A DNA stretch of 64,000 nt from Streptomyces sp. CB00316 (GTDB lineage Bacteria > Actinomycetota > Actinomycetes > Streptomycetales > Streptomycetaceae), in contig NZ_LIXI01000007.1 of the NCBI RefSeq assembly GCF_001905595.1, forward strand, positions 124,001 through 188,000. Direction: 5' to 3'. The notes under the pieces are model-generated. The model was not told where the DNA came from, did no database searches, and was given only the letters and a program-made list of their open reading frames with translations. This document shows positions 17,515-26,888 of the stretch, piece by piece (positions within the stretch are counted from its first letter, which is position 1; every line of letters begins with the position of its first letter). The position numbers and the translations under genes were made by a program.

Positions 17515-18399
17515 TCAGGCGTCCGGCGCGGGGTTCTGCCGGGTGCGGACGCGGTGGCGTACGGCGGCGGCGCCGCCGAGGGCCAGGGCGAGCAGGGCCC
17601 CGGCCCCGGCCATCGTGGAGACCGTGGTCAGGGCGGTGTCCGGGGTTCCCGTGCCCGCCGCGTCGGCGAGCGCGGGGCCGGGCGCGGGGGCGGCCGGGGC
17701 CGCTCCGGTGCCTGCCGCCGCCTCGGGGCCGTAGCCTCCCGCCTTGCCGGACTTCGCGTAGCCGGAGCCGGGCAGCTTGTCGCCGTACGCCTCCTTCACC
17801 CGGGCCCGGTAGGCGACCAGGGTGGTGCCCTTCGCGCCCACCGCGGCCGTCGCGTCCTCGTCGAGCGGAAGCACCCGGGAGGCGTCGTGGACGTACCAGG
17901 CGTCGATCTGCGGTTCGCGGAAGACCGTGCCGCCGGGGAGCGCGCGGGCCCCACGCGCGGTGTAGCGGGCCTCGTCGTCGCCGGTGGCGACGTTCACCAC
18001 CTGCCACTTCCCGCTCCCGTCGGCCCCGGGGACCGTCCACAGGGAGGCCTTCTGACCGTCGGAGGAGACGGCGGTGGCGGCGAGGTAGTCGAGGGTGCTC
18101 GGCGCGGCCCCCGGCCTCCCGGCGACGAACGCGGCGGAGAGCGTGCGTACGGGGACGGTCTTCGCCTCGATGCGCGGGGCGGCCGCCGTACGCGCCACCG
18201 CTCCCTCCCGGGCGAAGAACCGGGACAGGGTGTCCAGGGTCGCCGGTGCGGAGGCGGCCTCGTGGGCCGCTTCGAGCGTGGCGGCGGTCAGCTTGGGCGG
18301 GGCGGGCGCCTCGTCGGCGGTGGCCAGGGGCGCGGCGGTGAACAGGGCGGTGGCGGCGAGTGCGGTGGCGACGGCGAGGCGCCGGGTGGTCGCGGTCAT
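17515..18399 (-). CDS. Exported protein with C-terminal membrane anchor, function unknown
   Basis: 294 residues. Cleavable signal peptide at the N-terminus (LAVATALAATALFTAAPLATA followed by DEAPAP), an about 190-residue extracellular domain, an Ala/Pro-rich linker (about 225-250), a transmembrane helix (MAGAGALLALALGGAAAV) and a short Arg-rich cytoplasmic tail RHRVRTRQ. This topology anchors the outer domain to the membrane. The extracellular part (TPVRTLSAAF..., KWQVVNVATGDDEARYTARG, EPQIDAWYVHDASRVLPLDE) has no family that I recognise. It starts four bases after the stop of the papain-like protease gene, so the two are one operon and probably work together, for example as anchor, substrate or chaperone. 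Confidence 0.75.
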   Translation of the reverse strand: MTATTRRLAVATALAATALFTAAPLATADEAPAPPKLTAATLEAAHEAASAPATLDTLSRFFAREGAVARTAAAPRIEAKTVPVRTLSAAFVAGRPGAAPSTLDYLAATAVSSDGQKASLWTVPGADGSGKWQVVNVATGDDEARYTARGARALPGGTVFREPQIDAWYVHDASRVLPLDEDATAAVGAKGTTLVAYRARVKEAYGDKLPGSGYAKSGKAGGYGPEAAAGTGAAPAAPAPGPALADAAGTGTPDTALTTVSTMAGAGALLALALGGAAAVRHRVRTRQNPAPDA

Positions 18400-18403
18400 G
18401 TCC

Positions 18404-19033
18404 TCACGCCCCGATCCGGTAGAGCGAGTGGGTCCAGGAGAACTGGTTGTTGTTCACGTACCAGGAGTGCGAGGCCCAGTTGTAGCGGTCGCTTGAGGGC
18501 CACGGGTCGCCCCAGTAGACCCAGCTGTCGGCGTCGTCGTAGCCGTAGATGACGTGCATGTGGCCGCCGCCGGACGACCACTGGATGCGGGTCTCGATGG
18601 GCCGCTGGGCGGCTATCTCGGTCTGGACGGTCGGGTAGCGCAGCCAGCCGGTGACGTAGCTGCCGGGCCGGACGCCGGTCCAGGCCAGGCCGGTCTGGAC
18701 GTTGCCGAGGGTGGCCTGCGAGTTGGGGCACTCGGTGTTCTGGGAACGGTTGAAGGAGGCGTTGCAGAACTGGTTCTGGGAGTAGCCGCGGCCGAACCAG
18801 GCGGCGATGGTGTTGCCGCCGGCCGCCCAGCACCAGTTGCTCTTCTGCTGGGCCTGCATGGTGATGTTGAGGCGCTGGGCGGCGGCGACGGAGACTCCGC
18901 CGTCCTGCGATGCGGACGGGGACTGGGCCGCGGTGGCGGTGGCGGTGGCGGTGGCCGCGGGGACGGCGAGGAGGGCGGCGGCCAGAAGGGCCGTGAACGG
19001 GAGCCTACGGGGCCGGATTCTTCGGTTGCGCAT
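18404..19033 (-). CDS. Secreted papain-like cysteine protease
   Basis: 209 residues, papain-like (C39/AvrRpt2-like) fold. Signal peptide about residues 1-36 with an Arg-rich start and LLAAALLAVPAATATATA. Catalytic Cys in QKSNWCWAAGGNTIAAWF (about residue 68), His in SSGGGHMHVIYGYDD (about 155), and a following VYWGDPWPSS loop with the third catalytic residue. Two further Cys in QFCNASFNRSQNTECPN probably form a disulfide, consistent with export. Good RBS (GGGAGG) before the ATG and a consensus promoter TTGACC-17-GATGCT about 55 bases upstream. First gene of a two-gene operon with the membrane-anchored protein. Substrate unknown. Confidence 0.8.
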   Translation of the reverse strand: MRNRRIRPRRLPFTALLAAALLAVPAATATATATAAQSPSASQDGGVSVAAAQRLNITMQAQQKSNWCWAAGGNTIAAWFGRGYSQNQFCNASFNRSQNTECPNSQATLGNVQTGLAWTGVRPGSYVTGWLRYPTVQTEIAAQRPIETRIQWSSGGGHMHVIYGYDDADSWVYWGDPWPSSDRYNWASHSWYVNNNQFSWTHSLYRIGA

Positions 19034-19092
19034 GGCGTTCCTCCCAAGGCGGGGGGCGGGGATCGGAGGAGCGCGTCCGGACGCTGATGAGG

Positions 19093-19121
19093 AGCATCGA
19101 CCGTTGTCCGGAGCAGGTCAA
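19093..19121 (-). promoter_or_regulatory. Promoter of the papain-like protease operon
   Basis: Minus strand -35 TTGACC (19121-19116), 17-base spacer, -10 GATGCT (19098-19093); expected start about 19086, giving a leader of about 50 bases. Matches the housekeeping sigma (HrdB) pattern. Confidence 0.6.
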
Positions 19122-19148
19122 CACGCTTCAATGCGGAGTGACATCACG

Positions 19149-19248
19149 GTGTGAACGGCGCGACGCCCGTGTGAACGGCGCAGCCCCTTCACCTGCTTCC
19201 CCGCATCCCCCGGGGGCGGTGTCCCCTCTCCCCCACGTGAACGTTCAC
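19149..19248. promoter_or_regulatory. GTGAACG operator-like cluster in a divergent promoter region
   Basis: Two identical 13-base direct repeats GTGTGAACGGCGC at 19149-19161 and 19169-19181, exactly 20 bp apart (two helical turns), plus a perfect 12-base palindrome GTGAACGTTCAC at 19237-19248. All three share GTGAACG. They lie between the divergent protease gene and the helix-turn-helix-like gene at 19260, the palindrome being 11 bases before its start codon and overlapping the likely promoter. Confidence 0.5.
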
Positions 19249-19259
19249 CGGAGGCCCCT

Positions 19260-20189
19260 ATGCGGCACACCGAGAGAGAACTGGCCCGGGTGCTGCACAC
19301 CGGCCCCTTCCATCTGGCCCTGCGCACCGCCCTCTCCGTGCGCGGGCTGCCGCTGCACCGGGTGCAGCACCATCTGGCACACCGGGGCGTCAAGCTCGGG
19401 GTGACCAGCCTGAGTTACTGGCAGCAGGGCGTGCGGCGCCCCCGTCGCCCGGAGTCGCTGCGGGCCGTGCGCGCGCTGGAGGACGTGCTCGCGCTGCCGG
19501 ACGACTCGCTGCTGCGGCTGTTGCGGGGCGACGGTTCCGGTGGCACCGACGGGGAGCGCCCGGCGGCGCGCTCGTACCGCTCGCTGCTGGAGTCCTCGGG
19601 GGCGGTGGAGCGGCTGCTGGCGGTGCTGGAGTCACCGGTGGACGGCGGGCTGCACACCGTGGACCACCAGGAGCGGGTACGGATCGGGTCCCGGCGTGAG
19701 CTGGCGGGCCGTACCTCGCTCCATGTCGTACGGGCGCACCGGGACGGGGTCGACCGCTATCTGGCGATCCACCGGGGCGATCCGGGGTGCGACCCCTCGC
19801 GGATCGCCGTACGGGCTGGGGAGAACTGCCGGACCGGACGGGTGCGCTGGGACGCGGACGCGGGGGTGCTGGTGGCGGAGCTGCTCTTCGACACCCGGCT
19901 GCGGTCGGGCGAGACGTACGTCTTCGGCTACGGCTTCGAGGACGGTACGGGCGGGCCCAGCGACGAGTACGTGCGCGGCTTCACCTTCGGCGGCGGGCAG
20001 TACGTGCTCCAGGTCGGCTTCGACGAGGGAGCGCTGCCGGTGCGGTGCCGCCGGTTCGAGCAGTCCTCCGCCGGCGCGGCGCGGGCCGCCCGCAGGGACC
20101 TGACGCTCACCGGACGGCACCGGACGGTGCATGTGGTGGAGGAGGGGGTGCGGCCGGGGCTCGTCGGCATCGACTGGGACTGGGCCTGA
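19260..20189 (+). CDS. Helix-turn-helix-like protein with novel C-terminal domain
   Basis: 309 residues. The first about 75 residues look like an XRE-type DNA-binding domain (FHLALRTALSVRGLPLHRVQ, GVTSLSYWQQGVRRPRRPES, LRAVRALEDVLALP) with a recognition-helix-like SLSYWQQG. The remaining about 200 residues are beta-rich (VHDQERVRIGSRREL, YLAIHRGDPGCDPSRIAV, YVFGYGFEDGTGGPSDEYVR, FTFGGGQYVLQVGFDEGALP) and could be a ligand-binding domain; no family recognised. No membrane helix. RBS GGAGG five bases before the ATG. The GTGAACG repeats immediately upstream suggest autoregulation and control of the divergent protease operon; this is inference. Confidence 0.7.
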   Translation: MRHTERELARVLHTGPFHLALRTALSVRGLPLHRVQHHLAHRGVKLGVTSLSYWQQGVRRPRRPESLRAVRALEDVLALPDDSLLRLLRGDGSGGTDGERPAARSYRSLLESSGAVERLLAVLESPVDGGLHTVDHQERVRIGSRRELAGRTSLHVVRAHRDGVDRYLAIHRGDPGCDPSRIAVRAGENCRTGRVRWDADAGVLVAELLFDTRLRSGETYVFGYGFEDGTGGPSDEYVRGFTFGGGQYVLQVGFDEGALPVRCRRFEQSSAGAARAARRDLTLTGRHRTVHVVEEGVRPGLVGIDWDWA

Positions 20190-20242
20190 CCGCCCGGTCC
20201 GCGTTACGGGGTGGGGTCAGGCGCCGAGGTCGTGCGGCGGGG

Positions 20243-20671
20243 TCAGGCGGCAGGGCCCGCGACGAGCTTTCCGCCCTCGGCGGTGACCGGGACGGCGGGC
20301 AGCGGCACGGTGGCCGGGCCCTGGACGACCTCACCGGTGGTCGTGTCGAAGCGGCTGCCGTGGCAGGCGCAGTGGCCCTCGGTGCCCTCGATCTTGGTCA
20401 GGACGCAGCCGCCGTGGGTGCACTGGGCGCTGAACGCCTTGTACTCGCCCTTCGCCGGGCAGCTCACGACGAGACGCTGCTCGCGGTAGAGCTTGGCGCC
20501 GCCGACGGGCACCTCGGAGGCCTCGCCGAGGGCGACGGGTGCGGTGGGGGTGGGCGACTTGGCGTGGCCGAGCTTGGACTCGGTGGAGCAGGCGGCCGCT
20601 CCCAGCCCGGCGGCACCGGCGAGCGCGGCACCCTTCAGCACGGTTCGGCGGGCGGCGGGCAGGCCGGGCAT
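20243..20671 (-). CDS. Exported Rieske [2Fe-2S] protein
   Basis: 142 residues from the ATG at 20671; the open frame extends to 20896 but that part is intergenic hairpin DNA. Twin-arginine-like signal AARRTVLKGAALAGAAGLG ending in GAAACS, where Cys may be lipid-modified. Rieske motifs QCTHGGCVLTKI and HCACHGSRFD supply the two Cys and two His of the [2Fe-2S] cluster; TTGEVVQGPATVPLPAVPV is the usual C-terminal strand. An electron-transfer protein on the outer face of the membrane, of the small stand-alone type common in Streptomyces, not part of a bc1 operon here. Partner unknown. Confidence 0.88.
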   Translation of the reverse strand: MPGLPAARRTVLKGAALAGAAGLGAAACSTESKLGHAKSPTPTAPVALGEASEVPVGGAKLYREQRLVVSCPAKGEYKAFSAQCTHGGCVLTKIEGTEGHCACHGSRFDTTTGEVVQGPATVPLPAVPVTAEGGKLVAGPAA

Positions 20672-20736
20672 GCGGACTCCACGGATCGTTGTTCGGGGTG
20701 GGGCGGGTGTCGCCGGGCGGGCAGAAAGGCGACGGG

Positions 20737-20820
20737 GGCCGCAGGCCGTCCGTTTCCCGTCCCGATGTCCCGCCGGTGACGGAACCGACGATACCGGCGG
20801 GGAACGGACGGCCTGCGGCC
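20737..20820. repeat. Large inverted repeat between uvrA and the Rieske gene
   Basis: Left arm (20737-20758) and right arm (20799-20820) share an 18-base perfect complement, AACGGACGGCCTGCGGCC on the right, with near-complementary G/C ends, around a 40-base centre. Together with the shorter hairpin at 20847 it fills the uvrA-Rieske gap. Probably transcriptional punctuation; an operator is less likely at this arm length. Confidence 0.45.
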
Positions 20821-20846
20821 GGGCCCGGTCCCTCGCCGGCCCGCAC

Positions 20847-20888
20847 ACGGCTGTGGCCCCCTCCCGGGCAGGAGGGGGCCACAGCCGT
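20847..20888. terminator. Strong stem-loop after uvrA
   Basis: Perfect 18-bp arms ACGGCTGTGGCCCCCTCC / GGAGGGGGCCACAGCCGT around a 6-base loop, five bases past the uvrA stop codon. No U-tract, but the stability and position make it the likely uvrA terminator. Confidence 0.7.
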
Positions 20889-20892
20889 CGGC

Positions 20893-23928
<3,036 letters not shown>

Positions 23929-24070
23929 GCCGGTCCGCACCTTTCTAGAGAGCAACGGGGGAATCTCAGCCCCCGTTCCAGGTTATGGGGGGCGCCACTG
24001 CGATGTGGGAAGCTTTGTCTCCTCCGAGCGTATAGCACGCACATTCGATTTACGGTCGCGCTCGGACACC

Positions 24071-24099
24071 TTCACCCGAATGGGTGGCGGAGCTAGGCT
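24071..24099 (+). promoter_or_regulatory. Promoter giving a leaderless mRNA for the MDMPI-family gene
   Basis: -35 TTCACC (24071-24076), 17-base spacer, -10 TAGGCT (24094-24099), then seven bases to the ATG at 24107. Transcription should begin at or one base before the start codon, and no Shine-Dalgarno is present. Confidence 0.55.
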
Positions 24100-24106
24100 C
24101 GACCGC

Positions 24107-24796
24107 ATGATGGATCACGCGCATGACCTGGGAGCTGTACGCGAAGCGACCGATCGGCTGCTCAACGAAGCGGCCGAATGGGACAACGCCGTCCTCGCCG
24201 AGCCGTCACGGCTGCCCGGATGGAGTCGGGGCCATGTACTGGCCCACCTGTCACGTAACGCCGACGCGCTCGGAAATGTTCTCCGGGGTCTGCCGATGTA
24301 CGCGACCAGCGAAACCCGGGACGCCGACATCGCGGCCGGCGCCACGCGCCCCCTGGAAGAGCAGCTGGCCGACTTCCGAAAGAGCGCGGACCGCTTGCAG
24401 GCGGTGGCCGACGAACCGGCCGACTGGTCCCGTACGGTCACCCTGCGCAACGGCGTGACGGATTCCGCCTCCCGGGTCCCCTTCCGTCGGCTGATCGAGC
24501 TGGAGATCCACCACGTCGACCTGGACACCGGCTACGAGCTGGAGGACCTGCCGGAGGAGTTCACGGAGCGGGAGATCGCCTTCCTCGCCGACCGCTTCAG
24601 CGGGCACCCGGATGTTCCCGCCACCACGGTGACCGCCGAGGGCGGCCGCACCTGGACCACGGGCGGCGGGTCGGACGGCCCCGCGGTCTCGGTGCGCGGT
24701 ACGGCCGCCGACCTGCTGGGCTGGCTCGCAGGCCGCCGCGACGGCTCCGCCCTGGCCGTGTCCGGGGGTGCGCTGCCGGCGCTGCCACCGTTGTAG
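24107..24796 (+). CDS. Mycothiol-dependent maleylpyruvate isomerase-family protein
   Basis: 229 residues, DinB-like four-helix MDMPI family. Metal-site residues are visible in GHVLAHLSRNADAL (His near residue 50) and RLIELEIHHVDLDTGY (Glu and His near 140). The C-terminal part (TWTTGGGSDGPAVSVRGTAADLLGWLAGRRDG) is the usual MDMPI C-terminal domain. Family members use mycothiol, the actinobacterial thiol, for isomerisation or detoxification; the substrate here is unknown. The first ATG of the MM pair is seven bases after a TAGGCT box with no RBS, so translation is probably leaderless. Divergent from uvrA, co-directional with the MBL-fold gene. Confidence 0.8.
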   Translation: MMDHAHDLGAVREATDRLLNEAAEWDNAVLAEPSRLPGWSRGHVLAHLSRNADALGNVLRGLPMYATSETRDADIAAGATRPLEEQLADFRKSADRLQAVADEPADWSRTVTLRNGVTDSASRVPFRRLIELEIHHVDLDTGYELEDLPEEFTEREIAFLADRFSGHPDVPATTVTAEGGRTWTTGGGSDGPAVSVRGTAADLLGWLAGRRDGSALAVSGGALPALPPL

Positions 24797-24873
24797 GCGG
24801 GTTCCCGCCGGGGCCCGGCCGGGTCTCCTCGGACTCCGTCCGGCCCCGGCGGCGACGGATTAGGGTGATCCGT

Positions 24874-25530
24874 ATGACGTACAGCGGAGCGGTGAAGGTC
24901 GGCGGAGCTGCGAGCGTGCACGAACTGGCGGATCTGATGATCTCCAAGGTCGCCGTCGGTGCCATGAACAACAACGCCTATCTGCTGCGCTGCCGGGCCA
25001 CCGGCGAGCAGCTCCTGATCGACGCGGCGGCCGAGCCCGCCACCCTGCTGGCGCTGATCGGTGACGACGGCATCGCCTCCGTCGTCACCACCCACCGGCA
25101 CGGCGACCACTGGCAGGCGCTGGCCGAGGTGGTGGCGGCCACCGGCGCCCGGACGTACGCGGGCCGGTACGACGCCGAGGGCATCCCGGTCGCCACGGAT
25201 GTGCCCGTGGAGGACGGCGACACGATCACGGTGGGCCGGGTCGAGCTGACCGCGCGCCACCTGGTCGGCCACACGCCCGGCTCCATCGCGCTGGTCTACG
25301 ACGACCCGCACGGGGCGCCGCACCTGTTCACCGGGGACTGCCTCTTCCCCGGCGGGGTCGGCAACACGCACAAGGACCCCGAGGCGTTCGCGAGCCTGCT
25401 GCACGACGTCGAGACGAAGCTGTTCGACCGGCTGCCGGACGAGACCTGGGTCTACCCGGGCCACGGCAACGACACGACCCTCGGCGACGAACGTCCGCAT
25501 CTGCCGGAGTGGCGGGCACGGGGCTGGTGA
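24874..25530 (+). CDS. MBL-fold metallo-hydrolase
   Basis: 218 residues, glyoxalase II-like metallo-beta-lactamase fold. Metal ligands: THRHGDHW (about residue 76), HLVGHTPGSI (about 128), TGDCLFPGGVG (Asp about 150) and YPGHGNDT (about 194). NNNAYLL near the N-terminus is also typical. Probably a zinc thioester or ester hydrolase; substrate not predictable. ATG at 24874 is preferred; an in-frame GTG lies three codons upstream. A TAGGGT box ends seven bases before this ATG, so it too may be leaderless. Neighbour of uvrA in many streptomycetes, but a repair role is not shown. Confidence 0.85.
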   Translation: MTYSGAVKVGGAASVHELADLMISKVAVGAMNNNAYLLRCRATGEQLLIDAAAEPATLLALIGDDGIASVVTTHRHGDHWQALAEVVAATGARTYAGRYDAEGIPVATDVPVEDGDTITVGRVELTARHLVGHTPGSIALVYDDPHGAPHLFTGDCLFPGGVGNTHKDPEAFASLLHDVETKLFDRLPDETWVYPGHGNDTTLGDERPHLPEWRARGW

Positions 25531-25551
25531 CCGGCCTGGTCCTACGGCGGA

Positions 25552-25594
25552 CAGCGGCCGGGGTACGGCTTGCGCCGTTCCGCCCCGGCCGCTG
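25552..25594. terminator. Bidirectional stem-loop between MBL-fold gene and terC
   Basis: Perfect 12-bp arms CAGCGGCCGGGG / CCCCGGCCGCTG around a 19-base loop, between convergent genes. Confidence 0.65.
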
Positions 25595-25609
25595 CCAAAT
25601 GAGGTCCCT

Positions 25610-25628
25610 GGGCCGCCCTGAGCGGCCC
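25610..25628. terminator. Short hairpin just after terC
   Basis: GGGCCGC / GCGGCCC arms with a 5-base loop, ending four bases beyond the terC stop codon. A second, closer candidate for the terC 3' end. Confidence 0.45.
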
Positions 25629-25632
25629 GGGG

Positions 25633-26646
25633 TCAGCTGCTGACGCTCTCGGTCTCCTCGTCGGCCGCGTCGACGCTCTTCGCCTTCGCTGCCGCCTCGG
25701 CCGCCTCCTGCTTCTTGTTGGCGATCAGGCTGGTGATCGTGGTGACCACCAGGACGCCGCAGATGACGGTGAGGGAGAACGGGATGGAGATCTCGGGCAC
25801 GTGCACCCCGGACTCGTGCAGGGCGTGCAGCACGAGCTTGACGCCGATGAAGCCGAGGATCACCGACAGGCCGTAGCTGAGGTGGACCAACTTCTTCAGC
25901 AGACCGCCGATGAGGAAGTACAGCTGGCGCAGGCCCATCAGCGCGAACGCGTTGGCCGTGAAGACGATGTACGGGTCCTGGGTCAGGCCGAAGATCGCCG
26001 GGATCGAGTCCAGCGCGAACAGGACGTCGGTAGTGCCGATGGCGAGCATGACCACCATCAGCGGGGTCAGGACGCGCTTGCCGTTGCGCTGGATGAAGAG
26101 CTTCGTGCCGTGGTACTGGTCGGCGACGCCGAAGCGCTGCTCGATCTTCTTGAGGAGGCGGTTCTCCTCGAACTCCTCTTCCTCCTCGCCGGCCCGCGCC
26201 TCCTGGATGAGCTTCCAGGCGGTGTAGATCAGGAACGCGCCGAAGATGTAGAACACCCACGAGAAGTTCGCGATCACGGCGGCACCGGCGGCGATGAAGA
26301 TCGCCCGGAGCACCAGGGCGATCAGCACACCGATGAGGAGCACCCGCTGCTGGAGGTGCGAGGGCACCGAGAACTTCGCCATGATCAGGACGAAGACGAA
26401 GAGGTTGTCGACGCTCAGCGACTTCTCGGTGATGAATCCGGCGAAGAACTCGCCGGACGCCTGGGTGTTGCCGGACACCAGCAGGCCGAGTCCGAAGAGG
26501 ACGGCCAGGGCGATCCAGACGATCGTCCAGATCCCGGCTTCCTTGGTCGACACGTCGTGGGGCTTGCGCCCGATGAAGAAGTCGACGGCGATCAAGGCTG
26601 ACAGACCAATGATGGTCAGGGCCCAAAGGGTCCATGAAACGTCCAC
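25633..26646 (-). CDS. TerC/Alx-family membrane protein
   Basis: 337 residues, integral membrane protein of the TerC family (Alx/YkoY type), implicated in manganese export and metallation of exported enzymes. Seven to nine hydrophobic segments; family hallmarks ITEKSLSVDNLFVFVLI (acidic residue in helix, about 75-90) and IGTTDVLFALDSIPAIFGL (about 205-225). Between them a charged cytoplasmic loop EARAGEEEEEFEENRLLKKI. The start is the GTG at 26646, with GGAGG four bases upstream. That ribosome-binding site is part of a perfect 10-bp stem with the end of an upstream riboswitch-like leader, so manganese-dependent translation is predicted. The neighbouring TerD genes are on the same strand but separate from this transcription unit. 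Confidence 0.9.
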   Translation of the reverse strand: MDVSWTLWALTIIGLSALIAVDFFIGRKPHDVSTKEAGIWTIVWIALAVLFGLGLLVSGNTQASGEFFAGFITEKSLSVDNLFVFVLIMAKFSVPSHLQQRVLLIGVLIALVLRAIFIAAGAAVIANFSWVFYIFGAFLIYTAWKLIQEARAGEEEEEFEENRLLKKIEQRFGVADQYHGTKLFIQRNGKRVLTPLMVVMLAIGTTDVLFALDSIPAIFGLTQDPYIVFTANAFALMGLRQLYFLIGGLLKKLVHLSYGLSVILGFIGVKLVLHALHESGVHVPEISIPFSLTVICGVLVVTTITSLIANKKQEAAEAAAKAKSVDAADEETESVSS

Positions 26647-26802
26647 TGCGCCTCCGGCAGTTCGCTACGGCTACTGATCAGCGTCGTCGCTGCCGGAGGT
26701 CTCTTCCACCCTGGCACACGGGATGCGTGCCGGGCCGACGCCCCGGGACCGGTCACGGTCCGTACTGACGGGAACGTCGCGTAAGGAGTACTCCCCTCCG
26801 TG
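26647..26802 (-). promoter_or_regulatory. yybP-ykoY-type (manganese) riboswitch with SD-sequestering platform
   Basis: The terC leader reads CGGAGGGGAGTA at its 5' end (from 26800) and GAGACCTCCG at the aptamer 3' end (26703-26694), the hallmark paired ends of the yybP-ykoY class: P1 is CGGAGG with CCTCCG. Two further helices can form between them. The P1 3' strand extended, CCTCCGGCAG (26699-26690), is perfectly complementary to CTGCCGGAGG (26660-26651), which contains the terC Shine-Dalgarno. The two pairings exclude each other, so ligand-stabilised P1 would free the ribosome-binding site: a translational ON switch, as known for E. coli alx and mntP. Class assignment is from memory of the consensus, strengthened by terC being a classic target. 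Confidence 0.75.
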
Positions 26803-26808
26803 CACCGA

Positions 26809-26838
26809 ACAGTACAGGCACCATCAAGTAAAGGTAAA
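26809..26838 (-). promoter_or_regulatory. Promoter of terC and its riboswitch leader
   Basis: Minus strand -35 TTTACC (26838-26833), 18-base spacer, -10 TACTGT (26814-26809). The expected start, about 26802, is the first base or two of the riboswitch 5' strand. The surrounding stretch is AT-rich with a CTTTACCTTT repeat, unusual in this genome. Confidence 0.5.
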
Positions 26839-26888
26839 GAAAAAGGTAAAGAACTCACCAAGTGTGCAGGTCAGGAGCGGCACTAAGC

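Noticed and set aside
23960..24010. ATCGCAGTG upstream of uvrA as a fourth damage-type promoter
   Set aside because: Only 6/9 match, TGTC is not kept, and no TAnnnT box lies eight bases downstream.
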